From contig NZ_CP071633.1 in the NCBI RefSeq assembly GCF_017357385.1, forward strand, positions 124,001-188,000: a stretch of DNA of 64,000 bases. The letters run 5' to 3'. How positions within the stretch are numbered: position 1 is the stretch's first letter; each line of letters starts with the position of its first letter. Source of the DNA: Rhizobium sp. NZLR1 (GTDB lineage: Bacteria > Pseudomonadota > Alphaproteobacteria > Rhizobiales > Rhizobiaceae). The notes beneath the pieces are model-generated. The model did no database searches and had not been told where the DNA came from. It saw only the letters and a list, made by a program, of their open reading frames with translations. Positions 38,296 through 46,619 of this stretch are shown here, in pieces. A program made the position numbers and the translations under genes.

Positions 38296-39434
38296 CGCAC
38301 CAGTGCTCCGAGTTTGCCGACCGCGGTGCAGAAGCGCGCCCGGGAATTCACTTGAAATGGCAGCACGCCGCGGTTGGCCGCCTCGCTCAAGGTATCCCAG
38401 TCATCCGCAATGACATGCGTTGGGATATCCTTGAATATCTTCTCCGTTTGTTGTCGGCGCACGCCGAGGCCGAAAAGCTTGGCGCGGTATTTGTTGATGA
38501 CGATGAATATCTGCGCCGAACTGCCTCGCAGCCGTACCAGATTGGCAAACAAATCCTTGGCTTGAGAAAGCGCGGGGACCGTCATTTCGGTGACGATGCA
38601 GATGCTGTTGACCGATGTGAGCACATCATATTTCCACGGCGTGTCATAATAGGGAATGTCGATTATCGTGTGGTCGCTCTCGAAGGCGGCCACGTCGAGC
38701 ATACGCAGCACGAGTTCACCGCCCTTCGGCGCCAGAAGGACTGATGGCTGCTTGAAGGACAGCAGTGAAAAGCCACCCGAATGACGCTTTCTGACCAAAT
38801 CGATGAATTCCAGATCGACCCGGGAAGGATTGGCGATGACCGGTTTCAAGTCGTAGTCGTTGACAAGGTTAAGATAATAGCCAAGCGTCCCGGCGCAAAA
38901 ATCCGTGTCGAACAAGTCAACCCGGGGATTGGAATTCTTGGTCGGCTGGGCCAGCACATGCGCGAGCGATGAAGCAATCATGCTGGCGCCGGCACCACCG
39001 ACGGCTGAGACCACGGCATGCACCCGGCTGTCGCTCGCCCCAGTGCCTGGCGCATGGGTCGAAATCATGTCGATGAGTGCGCGCCGCTCGAGTGGTTTCT
39101 TCAGCCAGTCGTTGCCGTTCAGGCGGAAGAGCAGCCGCAGCATGTCGTCCGGCAAATCTTCGGAAACGACAACGAGCGGGATGTCCCGATAGCTGGTGCG
39201 AAACGCGGAGAGCTCCGGATGGTGCAGCAATTCACCGTTGTCGACGTCGAGAACGATCAGGTTAAATTGCGTCGGATCGAACCGGCCCTTTTCACCGAGC
39301 GCCTTCAGTGCCAGATGGCGGACATCATAACGCGAAAGCGACCCGAACGTATCGAGCATGAAGCTCGCTGCAGCCGCGTCGTCGGAGAGGACCAGGATCT
39401 TGGTGGATGCAGCAATGTTCATGTGAGCTGTCAT
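38292..39434 (-). CDS. cpaE: CpaE/TadZ pilus localization ATPase-like protein
   Basis: 380 residues. N-terminal receiver-like domain (ILVLSDDAAAASFMLD; LIVLDVDNGELL), then a ParA/MinD-like domain with a deviant Walker A (VVSAVGGAGASMIASSLAH) lacking the signature Lys, as is usual for TadZ. Directs the pilus machine to its site. First of the coupled cpaE-ldt pair; 26 nt downstream of a tadE-type gene. Confidence 0.88.
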   Translation of the reverse strand: MTAHMNIAASTKILVLSDDAAAASFMLDTFGSLSRYDVRHLALKALGEKGRFDPTQFNLIVLDVDNGELLHHPELSAFRTSYRDIPLVVVSEDLPDDMLRLLFRLNGNDWLKKPLERRALIDMISTHAPGTGASDSRVHAVVSAVGGAGASMIASSLAHVLAQPTKNSNPRVDLFDTDFCAGTLGYYLNLVNDYDLKPVIANPSRVDLEFIDLVRKRHSGGFSLLSFKQPSVLLAPKGGELVLRMLDVAAFESDHTIIDIPYYDTPWKYDVLTSVNSICIVTEMTVPALSQAKDLFANLVRLRGSSAQIFIVINKYRAKLFGLGVRRQQTEKIFKDIPTHVIADDWDTLSEAANRGVLPFQVNSRARFCTAVGKLGALVR

Positions 39435-39460
39435 TTCGCTTTCCTACGCGTGATAAGAAG

Positions 39461-40084
39461 TCAGCAGGTTGAACAGGTCTTTAGATCTTCCGTCGTGATC
39501 GTCACCGGATGGGCCGGGATGGTGATGTCGTTAAGTCCTAACAACCCGCCGAGGATCGGCAGATCGAAGGTGATGTTGCGCACCTCCAGCCGCATCGTCA
39601 GCACGGGCCCGTCCGGGCGGCCCCAATAGCCGAGCCCCGATCGCTGGTAGGTGACCATCAGATTCTGCGGCTGGATGCGCCAGTTGAGGTCGCAAATGCC
39701 GGGGTGAGGATCGGTTCCCGCTTGGCAAACGCCGTCGCTTCCCAGGACAATTCGGTTCAATGCAGCCGTGCAGTTCGCAAGAGCCGGTCCGCAGGTCGAG
39801 GATATCGTTGCATTGTTCGGCGCCGCTTTGCCGTTGTTGAGTGGATCGGCAGCTTCGATCGGGAAGGTGGCATTGAAATTCGTTGTCAACGGATCGGATA
39901 CCGCCGCCAAACGGGCACCATATTGCAGTGCCTTGACCGTCTGATTCCACTGCGACATGGCATAGCCGAACTCGATGAAGGCGGCGAATACCAGCATGAC
40001 GATCGGAAAGGTAAGCAATGCTTCGACAAGGCTGACACCACTGCTATCCTGCCAGAACGACTTGATTGCCCGAAAGGTCACCAT
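39461..40084 (-). CDS. tadE: TadE-family pseudopilin
   Basis: 207 residues. N-terminal leader FWQDSSGVSLVEALLTFPIV with the TadE-type processing site (G|VSLVEA) and hydrophobic helix, then a periplasmic domain with several Cys. TadE-like pseudopilins are processed by the prepilin peptidase (CpaA) and help pilus assembly. Overlaps the upstream pseudopilin gene by 7 nt. Confidence 0.82.
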   Translation of the reverse strand: MVTFRAIKSFWQDSSGVSLVEALLTFPIVMLVFAAFIEFGYAMSQWNQTVKALQYGARLAAVSDPLTTNFNATFPIEAADPLNNGKAAPNNATISSTCGPALANCTAALNRIVLGSDGVCQAGTDPHPGICDLNWRIQPQNLMVTYQRSGLGYWGRPDGPVLTMRLEVRNITFDLPILGGLLGLNDITIPAHPVTITTEDLKTCSTC

Positions 40085-40557
40085 CCGATGTATCTTTCCT
40101 CATGGAAGGAATTGATAGTGATGGCTCCGATTCCCAGAAAGCCGAACACGGGCGATGTCTGGTAGAGATGAGCAGTGGAAACGGTGATGTTCCCGTCCGC
40201 ATCGGGTGCAGTGATGGTGATGTCGGCAGGGTCGTTCCAGCCGGGTACACGGGGCTTGGCGTCTGCCGTGGGTGTCTGCGTTCCGTAAAAGGCGATCGTC
40301 TTCGCAGTCGACTGATTGCATGTCGGAACGTAGGTTCCCGACACCGGTCGGCATCGCGAAAGGTAGCGCCCCGCATCGCGCAAGCCAGCGTCGATCTGCA
40401 TACGCTCCCAGAAGATGCTGCCAAACTCCAGGACCCCGGCCGCAAAGAGCGTCACAAAGGGGATTGCGAGCAGCGCTTCGGCCAGCACCGCGCCTTCCTC
40501 CCGCCGCCAGAAGCCGAGACAAAGCCGATGCCAGATAAAATTGCGGAGCGCCATCAT
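40078..40557 (-). CDS. TadE/TadF-type pseudopilin
   Basis: 159 residues. N-terminus FWRREEGAVLAEALLAIPFV has the Gly-Ala-x-x-x-E pattern of TadE/TadF leaders and one TM helix, followed by a small periplasmic domain with WERMQIDAGLRDAGRYLSRC. Second minor pseudopilin of the operon; starts within the tadG stop (ATGA). Whether it is TadE or TadF cannot be decided. Confidence 0.78.
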   Translation of the reverse strand: MMALRNFIWHRLCLGFWRREEGAVLAEALLAIPFVTLFAAGVLEFGSIFWERMQIDAGLRDAGRYLSRCRPVSGTYVPTCNQSTAKTIAFYGTQTPTADAKPRVPGWNDPADITITAPDADGNITVSTAHLYQTSPVFGFLGIGAITINSFHEERYIGW

Positions 40558-42158
40558 CTGACAAGCTCCGCTTCTTCCCGCAGGAATTCGTCCAGCGTAC
40601 CGCGACCACCTTTGCCGGTGATATCGATCATCTCCAGGGAAAGGTATCGTTCGCCGGCATCCTTTATCGCCGGCTTGGTCAGGAACATGCGCGCGAAAGC
40701 CACGGCGCGCGTGGCCTTGTGACCGTTTAAATGGCCGACCGAGGCTTCATAGCCACAATTGACGATAGCCGAGAAGATCTCGCGGCGATCACCATACTCG
40801 GCCGCCGTATAGTTCGAAAGATCCGGGCCGCTATAGCACTGTCCGCCAGTTGCCGGTGTTCCGGTCTCACCATTCGCCGAGGCATGGTTGATGAGAGACG
40901 GGCTTGCAAGCTCGTAACGATAAACATCGTAAGCGGAGGGTTGGCCTGGTGTTCCGGTCGCCTGCGCGGGATAACTGGAGTAGTTGCTGAGGATCGTGCC
41001 CACCGAGGGCGCTGTCGTTCCCTGCGCGACGTTCCAGTATGTCGTGTATTTCCAATTGTTGCCGCTGCTGATCTTGCCGCCGGAAAGCGAGGTCATGGCC
41101 GCTCCGTAGCCTAGCGGCAGAGCCTTGGTCGCATCGCCGACAACGGCTCCGACCATGACTGGATTGTAGGTATCGCAACCCTTCTTTGCCTTACCGGTGA
41201 TTGTCTGAGCCGAGCGTATGTTTGGGGCAGGTCGGTAACGATAGTCACCGTTCGTCTTGTTGAACGATGAGGAGTAATAGCCGAAGCGCGTATTCACGCC
41301 GTCCTCGACGGGCCCCGCCTTTGCGCCGGTCTCCGTATCGAGGCTGTCCTGTGTATAGCAGGTACCGGGATTGCCGGTGGCAAGAGCCTCCGCCAGCACA
41401 GACGCACCGTTGCCCAAGGGGGTCCGGAGGAACCCGAAATTGCCGGGACCGGGACTGGACGCCGAGGTGCTGTGAAGCTCGATCTGTCGCCCGTAGAGAT
41501 TGCCGGCCGCAAAATTGGTGTGCAAGGCCGCCGCTGCAACGTCGCTGGCGCTTTCGCTCGTGTTCCCCGCCGGCTCGAACGGATTGCAGATAAAGATCGG
41601 CGTGACGTCGCAGGCGCTGGCGTGGTAGACCGCCACGGCGTCGGCAGCGATGTTGATCGTATTGCGGGTGAAGCCAACCGGGATCGGAAAGATCGTCTGC
41701 ATCGCCTGCGGCTTGGCGATGACCCAGGCATAGGAAGCTTCGCTGGCCGCTGTGGTTTCCATCGAAGACGGGATGGGCGTATCGTCGTTGGCCGGGATGC
41801 TCTTCAGAAAAAGCACTTCAACCGTGCTCCCGGCATCGTTTCCGGCGTCATAGGCCACAGTAATATGCGAGCCAAGCGACATGCCGGTCCCGCCCCCGGA
41901 AAAAGCCGCGTCATTGGCGATTTTCTCGATCGCGGTCTGCGCCCTCGAAATGGCATCATCGCGGCCATCGAGCTCGCGGGCTCCGGCCAACGCCATCGCA
42001 TCGACCGCGTTCTGGAGATCGGTATGCAGGTTACCGCTGCGGCCGACATCGATGACCAGCAGCGAAAAACCGAGAAGCATTGGCATGGCGATGAGCGTCA
42101 AGGCGATGACATAGCCGCGATGATCGTTCCAGAACCGTCTGACAACCCTACTCAGCAT
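40554..42158 (-). CDS. tadG: TadG-like pilus assembly protein
   Basis: 534 residues from ATG 42158, with a G-rich ribosome site upstream; a GTG at 42164 is in frame but too close to it. N-terminal RRFWNDHRGYVIALTLIAMPMLLGFSLLVIDVGR is the TadE-like membrane leader of TadG, followed by the DLQNAVDAMALAGARELDG segment typical of the family. A large periplasmic domain rich in Asn, Thr and Ser follows, with several Cys. No clear VWA MIDAS was made out. Acts in the periplasm in pilus assembly. Confidence 0.82.
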   Translation of the reverse strand: MLSRVVRRFWNDHRGYVIALTLIAMPMLLGFSLLVIDVGRSGNLHTDLQNAVDAMALAGARELDGRDDAISRAQTAIEKIANDAAFSGGGTGMSLGSHITVAYDAGNDAGSTVEVLFLKSIPANDDTPIPSSMETTAASEASYAWVIAKPQAMQTIFPIPVGFTRNTINIAADAVAVYHASACDVTPIFICNPFEPAGNTSESASDVAAAALHTNFAAGNLYGRQIELHSTSASSPGPGNFGFLRTPLGNGASVLAEALATGNPGTCYTQDSLDTETGAKAGPVEDGVNTRFGYYSSSFNKTNGDYRYRPAPNIRSAQTITGKAKKGCDTYNPVMVGAVVGDATKALPLGYGAAMTSLSGGKISSGNNWKYTTYWNVAQGTTAPSVGTILSNYSSYPAQATGTPGQPSAYDVYRYELASPSLINHASANGETGTPATGGQCYSGPDLSNYTAAEYGDRREIFSAIVNCGYEASVGHLNGHKATRAVAFARMFLTKPAIKDAGERYLSLEMIDITGKGGRGTLDEFLREEAELVR

Positions 42159-42250
42159 TGGCACACCCCCATCACGGCGCTATCGCCGTGACCACCCTGT
42201 CTTGTGCATTTTCCCTTCCGGCGCTGCCGCCGTTCATGCCCTTCAAATAT

Positions 42251-42559
42251 CTACTGGCTGACGGTCGCCCCATTCGACGTCCCATCAGCCCCCATGGCCG
42301 GCGACGGCTGAATAACGCCCGCGCCGCCGTTCTGGTACTGAGTGACCACCCTGCGGATCACCTTGCCGTCGCTTGCGATCCGGGTTCGCTGGGCTTCCGG
42401 CGGGAAGGGGTCCTCGGTGTGGATGGCTTTGTTTGCTTCCATGGCGTTCCCCGCCCCGAAGGTGATCGTGTCGCGATGGTTCATGTAGTCGGCGCAGCCG
42501 GAAGCGAGGCCGGTGGCGGCAAGGATGAGAAGGACGCGCTTAGCGTTTTGTAAGAACAA
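42251..42559 (-). CDS. Small lipoprotein in the cpaD position
   Basis: 102 residues from a TTG at 42559, with GGGAGG 5 nt upstream. Lipobox GLASGC (Cys22). The mature part has DYMNHRDTITFGAGNAMEANK, VIRRVVTQYQNGG and an Ala/Ser/Gly-rich tail. It overlaps the cpaC stop by 20 nt and precedes tadG, the place of cpaD in many loci, but it is far shorter than CpaD (about 220). It may be a reduced CpaD or a pilotin for the secretin. Confidence 0.65.
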   Translation of the reverse strand: MFLQNAKRVLLILAATGLASGCADYMNHRDTITFGAGNAMEANKAIHTEDPFPPEAQRTRIASDGKVIRRVVTQYQNGGAGVIQPSPAMGADGTSNGATVSQ

Positions 42560-44027
42560 CTTGGCCTCCCTGGTTCAGGTCGAGACGATGGCCGTAAGGC
42601 CCGGTCACACCTACGCCATTGCGAAAGCGTCGGAGCATGTCCTTGTCGACTTCCAAGACGCCGAGTGCGAAAAGCTCGACGTCGTTAGACGAACGCGTCT
42701 GATCGAGCGGACTGTAGAGGTCCTCACCCGGGCGGGCCGGTCGCACAATGTGCGGGGTGACGACGATAACGAGGTCGGATTCCTTCTTCTGGAAACTCGT
42801 CGAACGGAACAGTGCGCCGAGGATCGGTATCTTCCCGAGGCCCGGCAACTGCTGGATGTCCTTGGCATTGATCGACTGCAGCAGGCCCGCCATGGCAAAG
42901 CTCTGGCCGTCGCGAAGCGCTACCGTGGTGCTGGCAGCGCGCGAGATGAATCCCGGATTGCCGTTGACGTTGATCGATGGATCAAGCTCGGAAACCTCAG
43001 GCTCGATCTCCAAATTGATGACGCCGTCGTCAAGAACCACCGGCTTGAAGGTCAGCCGCACACCGAAGGGGCGATAGTCCGTCTCGGTGGCCACCGTCGT
43101 GCCGTTGTTCGTCGTCTTTAGGATCGGCACTTCACCGCCGGCATGGAAGCTGGCGGTCGAGCCGCTCATTGCGATGAGGTTCGGCTGAGCCAGGCGACGC
43201 ACCAATCCCTTCTGCTCGAGCGCGTTGATGACCACGTCGATGCGGCCGCCCGAGATTTCCAGCACTTTGGCGATCAACTGGCCGAAGGGCAGCATACCCG
43301 TTGCCGCACCCTTGGGGTCAACGAGGGTACGGGCCAGGCTACCGTCATCGTTCACGCCGATACCCTGGCTGGTCGTTGCCTTGCCGATGCCGTTGTTGCC
43401 GCGCCCGGACCACCCGATCCCGAGGTCACGACCCGTCTGGCGTGAGGCTTCAATGATACGGACCTCCAGCATCACCTGCTGGCTGTCACTGACGCGCAAC
43501 TGATTGAGCACCGGCTGGTCGGAATAGGACTGGGCGATTTCCATCACCCGCTGCAATTCGATGCCGTCACGGACCATGCCTGTCAGGCGAATGCGGTCGT
43601 TGGAGTTGACCACCCTGACCTGGGCCGAAGGCGCGGCAGAGCGAATGGCGGCGGCGACTTCGCTGAAATCGCTGGCGACGCGGATGTCGATGACGCCGAG
43701 AAGCGACTTGTCGTCGCCATAGACCGAGATATTGGTGGCGCCGGTCTTCTTGCCGCGGATGAACAGCGACCGGTCGGAAAGCGGCACCACGTCGATCATA
43801 TCGGCGCTGCCGATGACGAGATCGCCGAAGGGCTGGCCGGTATTGAGCGTCAGCGTCTCATTCGGAGGTAACGTCACATGCTGGACCGATTTGCCCAGCG
43901 TGACAAACTTTTCCTGTGCGCTGGCGCAGCGGACAAATCCGGGCACTAAACACACACAGGCCGAAAACACTGCCGCCAGTGCCGCAAGGCTTTTCGTCCT
44001 TGCGATTCTTCTCTTGCCGTTCGCCAT
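42540..44027 (-). CDS. cpaC: CpaC/RcpA outer-membrane secretin
   Basis: 495 residues with a signal peptide (ending SAQEK...). N-terminal secretin-associated domains with VNSNDRIRLTGMVRDGIELQRV (BON-like), then the secretin core with VMLEVRIIEASRQTGRDLGI and a DGVINLEIEPEVSELDPS beta region, and a C-terminal ...VTPHIVRPARPGE. Forms the gated outer-membrane ring for the pilus. Confidence 0.92.
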   Translation of the reverse strand: MANGKRRIARTKSLAALAAVFSACVCLVPGFVRCASAQEKFVTLGKSVQHVTLPPNETLTLNTGQPFGDLVIGSADMIDVVPLSDRSLFIRGKKTGATNISVYGDDKSLLGVIDIRVASDFSEVAAAIRSAAPSAQVRVVNSNDRIRLTGMVRDGIELQRVMEIAQSYSDQPVLNQLRVSDSQQVMLEVRIIEASRQTGRDLGIGWSGRGNNGIGKATTSQGIGVNDDGSLARTLVDPKGAATGMLPFGQLIAKVLEISGGRIDVVINALEQKGLVRRLAQPNLIAMSGSTASFHAGGEVPILKTTNNGTTVATETDYRPFGVRLTFKPVVLDDGVINLEIEPEVSELDPSINVNGNPGFISRAASTTVALRDGQSFAMAGLLQSINAKDIQQLPGLGKIPILGALFRSTSFQKKESDLVIVVTPHIVRPARPGEDLYSPLDQTRSSNDVELFALGVLEVDKDMLRRFRNGVGVTGPYGHRLDLNQGGQVVLTKR

Positions 44028-44082
44028 GCCTGCTTTAGCCCCCTCATTCGGCTAACCGCACCTGCGGCATGCCGCCTAAATA

Positions 44083-45000
44083 TCACTGGACCAGGCCGAC
44101 TCTGTGCTCCTCGCGCTTCGTCGTGTTCCAGACCCCCACTGTCACCCACTTCGGCTCGACCGCCAACACCGGCTCGACCTTTTGCTCCACAATCTGCACT
44201 TGTTTTTCAGGTTCTGGCAACTTGATATTTTCCAAATCCTTACCTAGCTCCGTCGCCATCGGCCCGCCACCGAGGTCGGCAACGGTGATCGGCCGGGTTT
44301 GTTCGATAGAGGAAGAGGCAACATTGCGAAGCGCCAGCGAGAGCGTGCCGATACTGGAGCCGAGGGTAAGACGCTGCGCCTCATCGGTCGTGACCTCGAA
44401 GGTGACGGTTTTGACGACGGATGGCTCGTCCTTGCGCTCGTCGGCCGTCTGGTCCACCGCTAGCACCTTGACGCCTTGCAGCAGCACGTCAACGAAGGTC
44501 TGATCGTTGCCTGCCGGCCCGCGCACGACCCGGGTCAGAAGCACGTCGACGCGATCGGAGGGCCTTACGAAGCCGGCCACGCCGAGCACGTCGTTGACGC
44601 GGATGGAAACCGCTTTCATGCCCTGGTCGAGCACCGCCGACAGTGTGGCGCGTTCGCCGGTACCCGTGATTTTCGAGGATAGCACCGGCTCGCCAGGGTC
44701 AATCGCCGCCATGGCATAATGCGGCTGGGCATCGTTGCCAACGACCGCCTCGATGCTGACGAACGAGCCTGTAGGTGTTTCGTTTGAGGGCCACGGAATG
44801 GCCTTGAGATTTTCGGACCGGATTCGGTCGCCGAAGCGCATTGCCTTGGCGGCGACGACAAGTGTCCTTTCCTCGGCCGTCGTGCCGTTCATCGCCAGCA
44901 GCCGGGCCTTCTGATCAGAGAGATACTCGCGCATGCCGAAAACTGCGACTGCCGCCAGCACAAATGCAATAACCAAACTAAAAATGGTTGAAGAACGCAT
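44083..45000 (-). CDS. cpaB: CpaB/RcpC pilus assembly protein
   Basis: 305 residues. N-terminal TM segment (IFSLVIAFVLAAVAVFG), a SAF domain (VVAAKAMRFGDRIRSENLK), then RcpC repeats containing DRVDVLLTRVVRG and VLAVDQTADER. Periplasmic part of the secretin complex in Tad systems, with possible peptidoglycan contact. Separated from the pilin gene by a terminator-like hairpin. Confidence 0.9.
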   Translation of the reverse strand: MRSSTIFSLVIAFVLAAVAVFGMREYLSDQKARLLAMNGTTAEERTLVVAAKAMRFGDRIRSENLKAIPWPSNETPTGSFVSIEAVVGNDAQPHYAMAAIDPGEPVLSSKITGTGERATLSAVLDQGMKAVSIRVNDVLGVAGFVRPSDRVDVLLTRVVRGPAGNDQTFVDVLLQGVKVLAVDQTADERKDEPSVVKTVTFEVTTDEAQRLTLGSSIGTLSLALRNVASSSIEQTRPITVADLGGGPMATELGKDLENIKLPEPEKQVQIVEQKVEPVLAVEPKWVTVGVWNTTKREEHRVGLVQ

Positions 45001-45058
45001 CGCGGTTACTCGCTACACTGGACGGAATACATCCATCCATTGATGCTAATTTAGGAGA

Positions 45059-45080
45059 GAGGGGTTAACAAAAACCCCTC
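45059..45080 (-). terminator. Hairpin between flp pilin and cpaB
   Basis: GAGGGGTT and AACCCCTC are perfect 8-bp arms with a 6-nt loop, 18 nt beyond the pilin stop on the minus strand. It could be a partial terminator or an mRNA-stabilising stem, either of which would let pilin be made in excess of the downstream assembly proteins. The U-run after the stem is weak, so read-through is likely. Confidence 0.55.
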
Positions 45081-45097
45081 GCTTCTTCGAACGCCAA

Positions 45098-45295
45098 TCA
45101 GGCAGCCGGGACGGTCAGATTGGTGGTGAACCACCCGGCCCATCCCGTCCAAACGGCAGCCAGATTGGTGCCGGCCAACGTCACCGCCGTGATCACGCCG
45201 CCAACCAGCAGGGCAAGCAGAATGAGGTATTCAGTGAGTGCGACGCCATCTTCTTCCCGCGCGAAAGCGCGTACGCTATTTACAAATGCTTTCAT
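45098..45295 (-). CDS. flp: Flp/Fap-type pilin subunit
   Basis: 65 residues. Leader ends with DG, then VALTEYLILLALL. The Glu and Tyr at +5/+6 after the cleavage Gly are the Flp signature for processing by CpaA. A hydrophobic helix follows, then a short C-terminus. Major pilin. An AT-rich region of about 250 nt upstream, shared with the divergent prepilin peptidase gene, holds its promoter. Confidence 0.93.
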   Translation of the reverse strand: MKAFVNSVRAFAREEDGVALTEYLILLALLVGGVITAVTLAGTNLAAVWTGWAGWFTTNLTVPAA

Positions 45296-45375
45296 CGAGA
45301 ATTTCCTCCAGATAAGTTGTGCGCCGTAATCCCCCGGCTGCCTTGTCGTCGAGACCGCCCCTGCGACTGGGAATA

Positions 45376-45405
45376 TTAATAATCTGTTAATTCTAATTTA
45401 GTCAA
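45376..45405 (-). promoter_or_regulatory. Candidate promoter of the pilin gene
   Basis: Minus strand TTGACT (45405-45400), 18-nt spacer, TATTAA (45381-45376), about 80 nt before the pilin ATG, in an AT-rich block that differs from the GC-rich neighbours. The opposite direction toward cpaA was also inspected and no better match was seen. Confidence 0.35.
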
Positions 45406-45551
45406 TCGTTTTATACTTTGACGAAATTGGAACTATACTTATAGTTAAGACTAAAAAGTAATAGCTGGTCGTAAAACGAGAGTAATTTTCCAGCATGCAG
45501 TGAAACACAAACTCACGTTGTAGATTATCATAGCCCAAAAGGTTAAGTACT

Positions 45552-46088
45552 ATGCTGCAGGCATCCGACTTTATTAGTTCGCTCTCAGTATTTATTTTTC
45601 TCTACGCCGCCTGGACCGATTTCCGCACATGGAAGATCCCCAACACGCTCGTGCTTGCACTCGTGACACTTTATGCGCTGCGCGCGGTGGCCGTGATGCT
45701 TGGCTCCGAGGATGTCGGCGCTACGCTGTTTGCGTCGAGCGGAATCGGCGGCGATGTAGGGGCCGGTCTGCTGATGTTTATGCTTGGGGTGGTGCTCTGG
45801 GCGTTCCGGCTGTTTGGAGCAGGAGACGCCAAGCTTTTCATGCCGATCGGCCTTTTTGTCGGATGGCACGGAATGCTGCCGTTTTCGCTTTTGCTCCTCG
45901 TCCTCGGCATCGTGACGCTCCTGATTCTGCGGCTGCCTGTGCCGCTGCGCGTCGCACATCTCGCCTTTTTCATGCGCATCGAGGAAATCCGGGCAAGTCG
46001 GAAGGTGCCTTACGGCGTCGTCATGGTTTTCGCCATGCTCCTCACCTTGGCTTTGCCGCCCATCCGAGAGCAACTGCAGCTGCGGTGA
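45552..46088 (+). CDS. cpaA: CpaA/TadV prepilin peptidase
   Basis: 178 residues, 5-6 TM helices. Catalytic Asp in WTDFRTWKIPN and the GxGD motif in GAGDAKLF mark an A24-family aspartic peptidase. Cleaves the leaders of Flp and the TadE-like pseudopilins. Divergent from flp. Its stop lies 24 nt before the lpdV fragment, i.e. at the right edge of the inserted segment. Confidence 0.93.
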   Translation: MLQASDFISSLSVFIFLYAAWTDFRTWKIPNTLVLALVTLYALRAVAVMLGSEDVGATLFASSGIGGDVGAGLLMFMLGVVLWAFRLFGAGDAKLFMPIGLFVGWHGMLPFSLLLLVLGIVTLLILRLPVPLRVAHLAFFMRIEEIRASRKVPYGVVMVFAMLLTLALPPIREQLQLR

Positions 46089-46111
46089 CCTGGCATCGAC
46101 ATAGCTTCCTC

Positions 46112-46534
46112 GCAAGCGGAGATGGTGGCCGGGATCACATCGCCGGCAAGAAGCGTGCCTGGGACAAGCGATGCGTTCCCGCCATCTGCTTTACCGATCC
46201 GGAGATTGTCAGCGCCGGCCTCTCGCCGGCGGAGGCGCAGGCGCAGGGCTATGAAATCCGCACCGGCCAGTTTCCGTTCAGCGCCAACGGACGGGCGATG
46301 ACCATGCTGTCGGAGGAGGGCTTCGTGCGCGTCGTCGCCCGCGCCGACACCAATCTCGTTCTCGGCCTGCAGGCGGTGGGAGCAGGGGTCTCCGAACTCT
46401 CGGCGGCCTTTGCGCTGGCGATCGAAATGGGTGCGCGCCTGGAAGATATTGCCGGCACCATCCACGCCCATCCGACCCGCAGTGAAGCAGTCATGGAGGC
46501 GGCGCTGAAAGCTTTGGAAGCGCTTTGCATATTT
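46112..46534 (+). pseudogene. 3' fragment of lpdV (direct repeat DR-R)
   Basis: Encodes AGKKRAWDKRCVPAICFTD to HAHPTRSEAVMEAALKALE, the last third of dihydrolipoyl dehydrogenase, without FAD or disulfide motifs. The five changes relative to 28421-28799 include I to V and Q to E; the others are silent. The normal end is lost: the frame reads on past the original stop into unrelated sequence ending near 46636. No promoter or ribosome site is apparent. Taken as a duplication scar. Confidence 0.9.
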
Positions 46535-46619
46535 GACGAGGAGCAGGCGATGATGAGTGGTTATTGCCAAGCGAACGCCTGTTGGTGCGGATCGCGCGAA
46601 GCCGCCTCTCTGTTCATGG

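Larger units (their letters stand above)
28393..46534. mobile_element. Putative integrated segment carrying the Tad pilus locus, flanked by lpdV direct repeats
   Basis: A stretch whose two ends are direct copies of the lpdV 3' end. The layout (whole gene on the left, 3' fragment on the right) is what a single crossover between a circular molecule with a partial lpdV and the resident gene would leave. Inside are an istB scrap, a dead nucleotidyltransferase-HEPN gene and the complete Tad locus. No integrase, transfer gene or tRNA is visible, so this is not a recognisable ICE or prophage. Homologous recombination between the copies would loop out about 17.7 kb. Mobility is inferred, not shown. 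Confidence 0.45.

Noticed and set aside
28393..46534. The segment as a prophage or integrative conjugative element
   Set aside because: No integrase, relaxase, phage structural gene or tRNA attachment site could be found; only the direct repeats and remnants support mobility.
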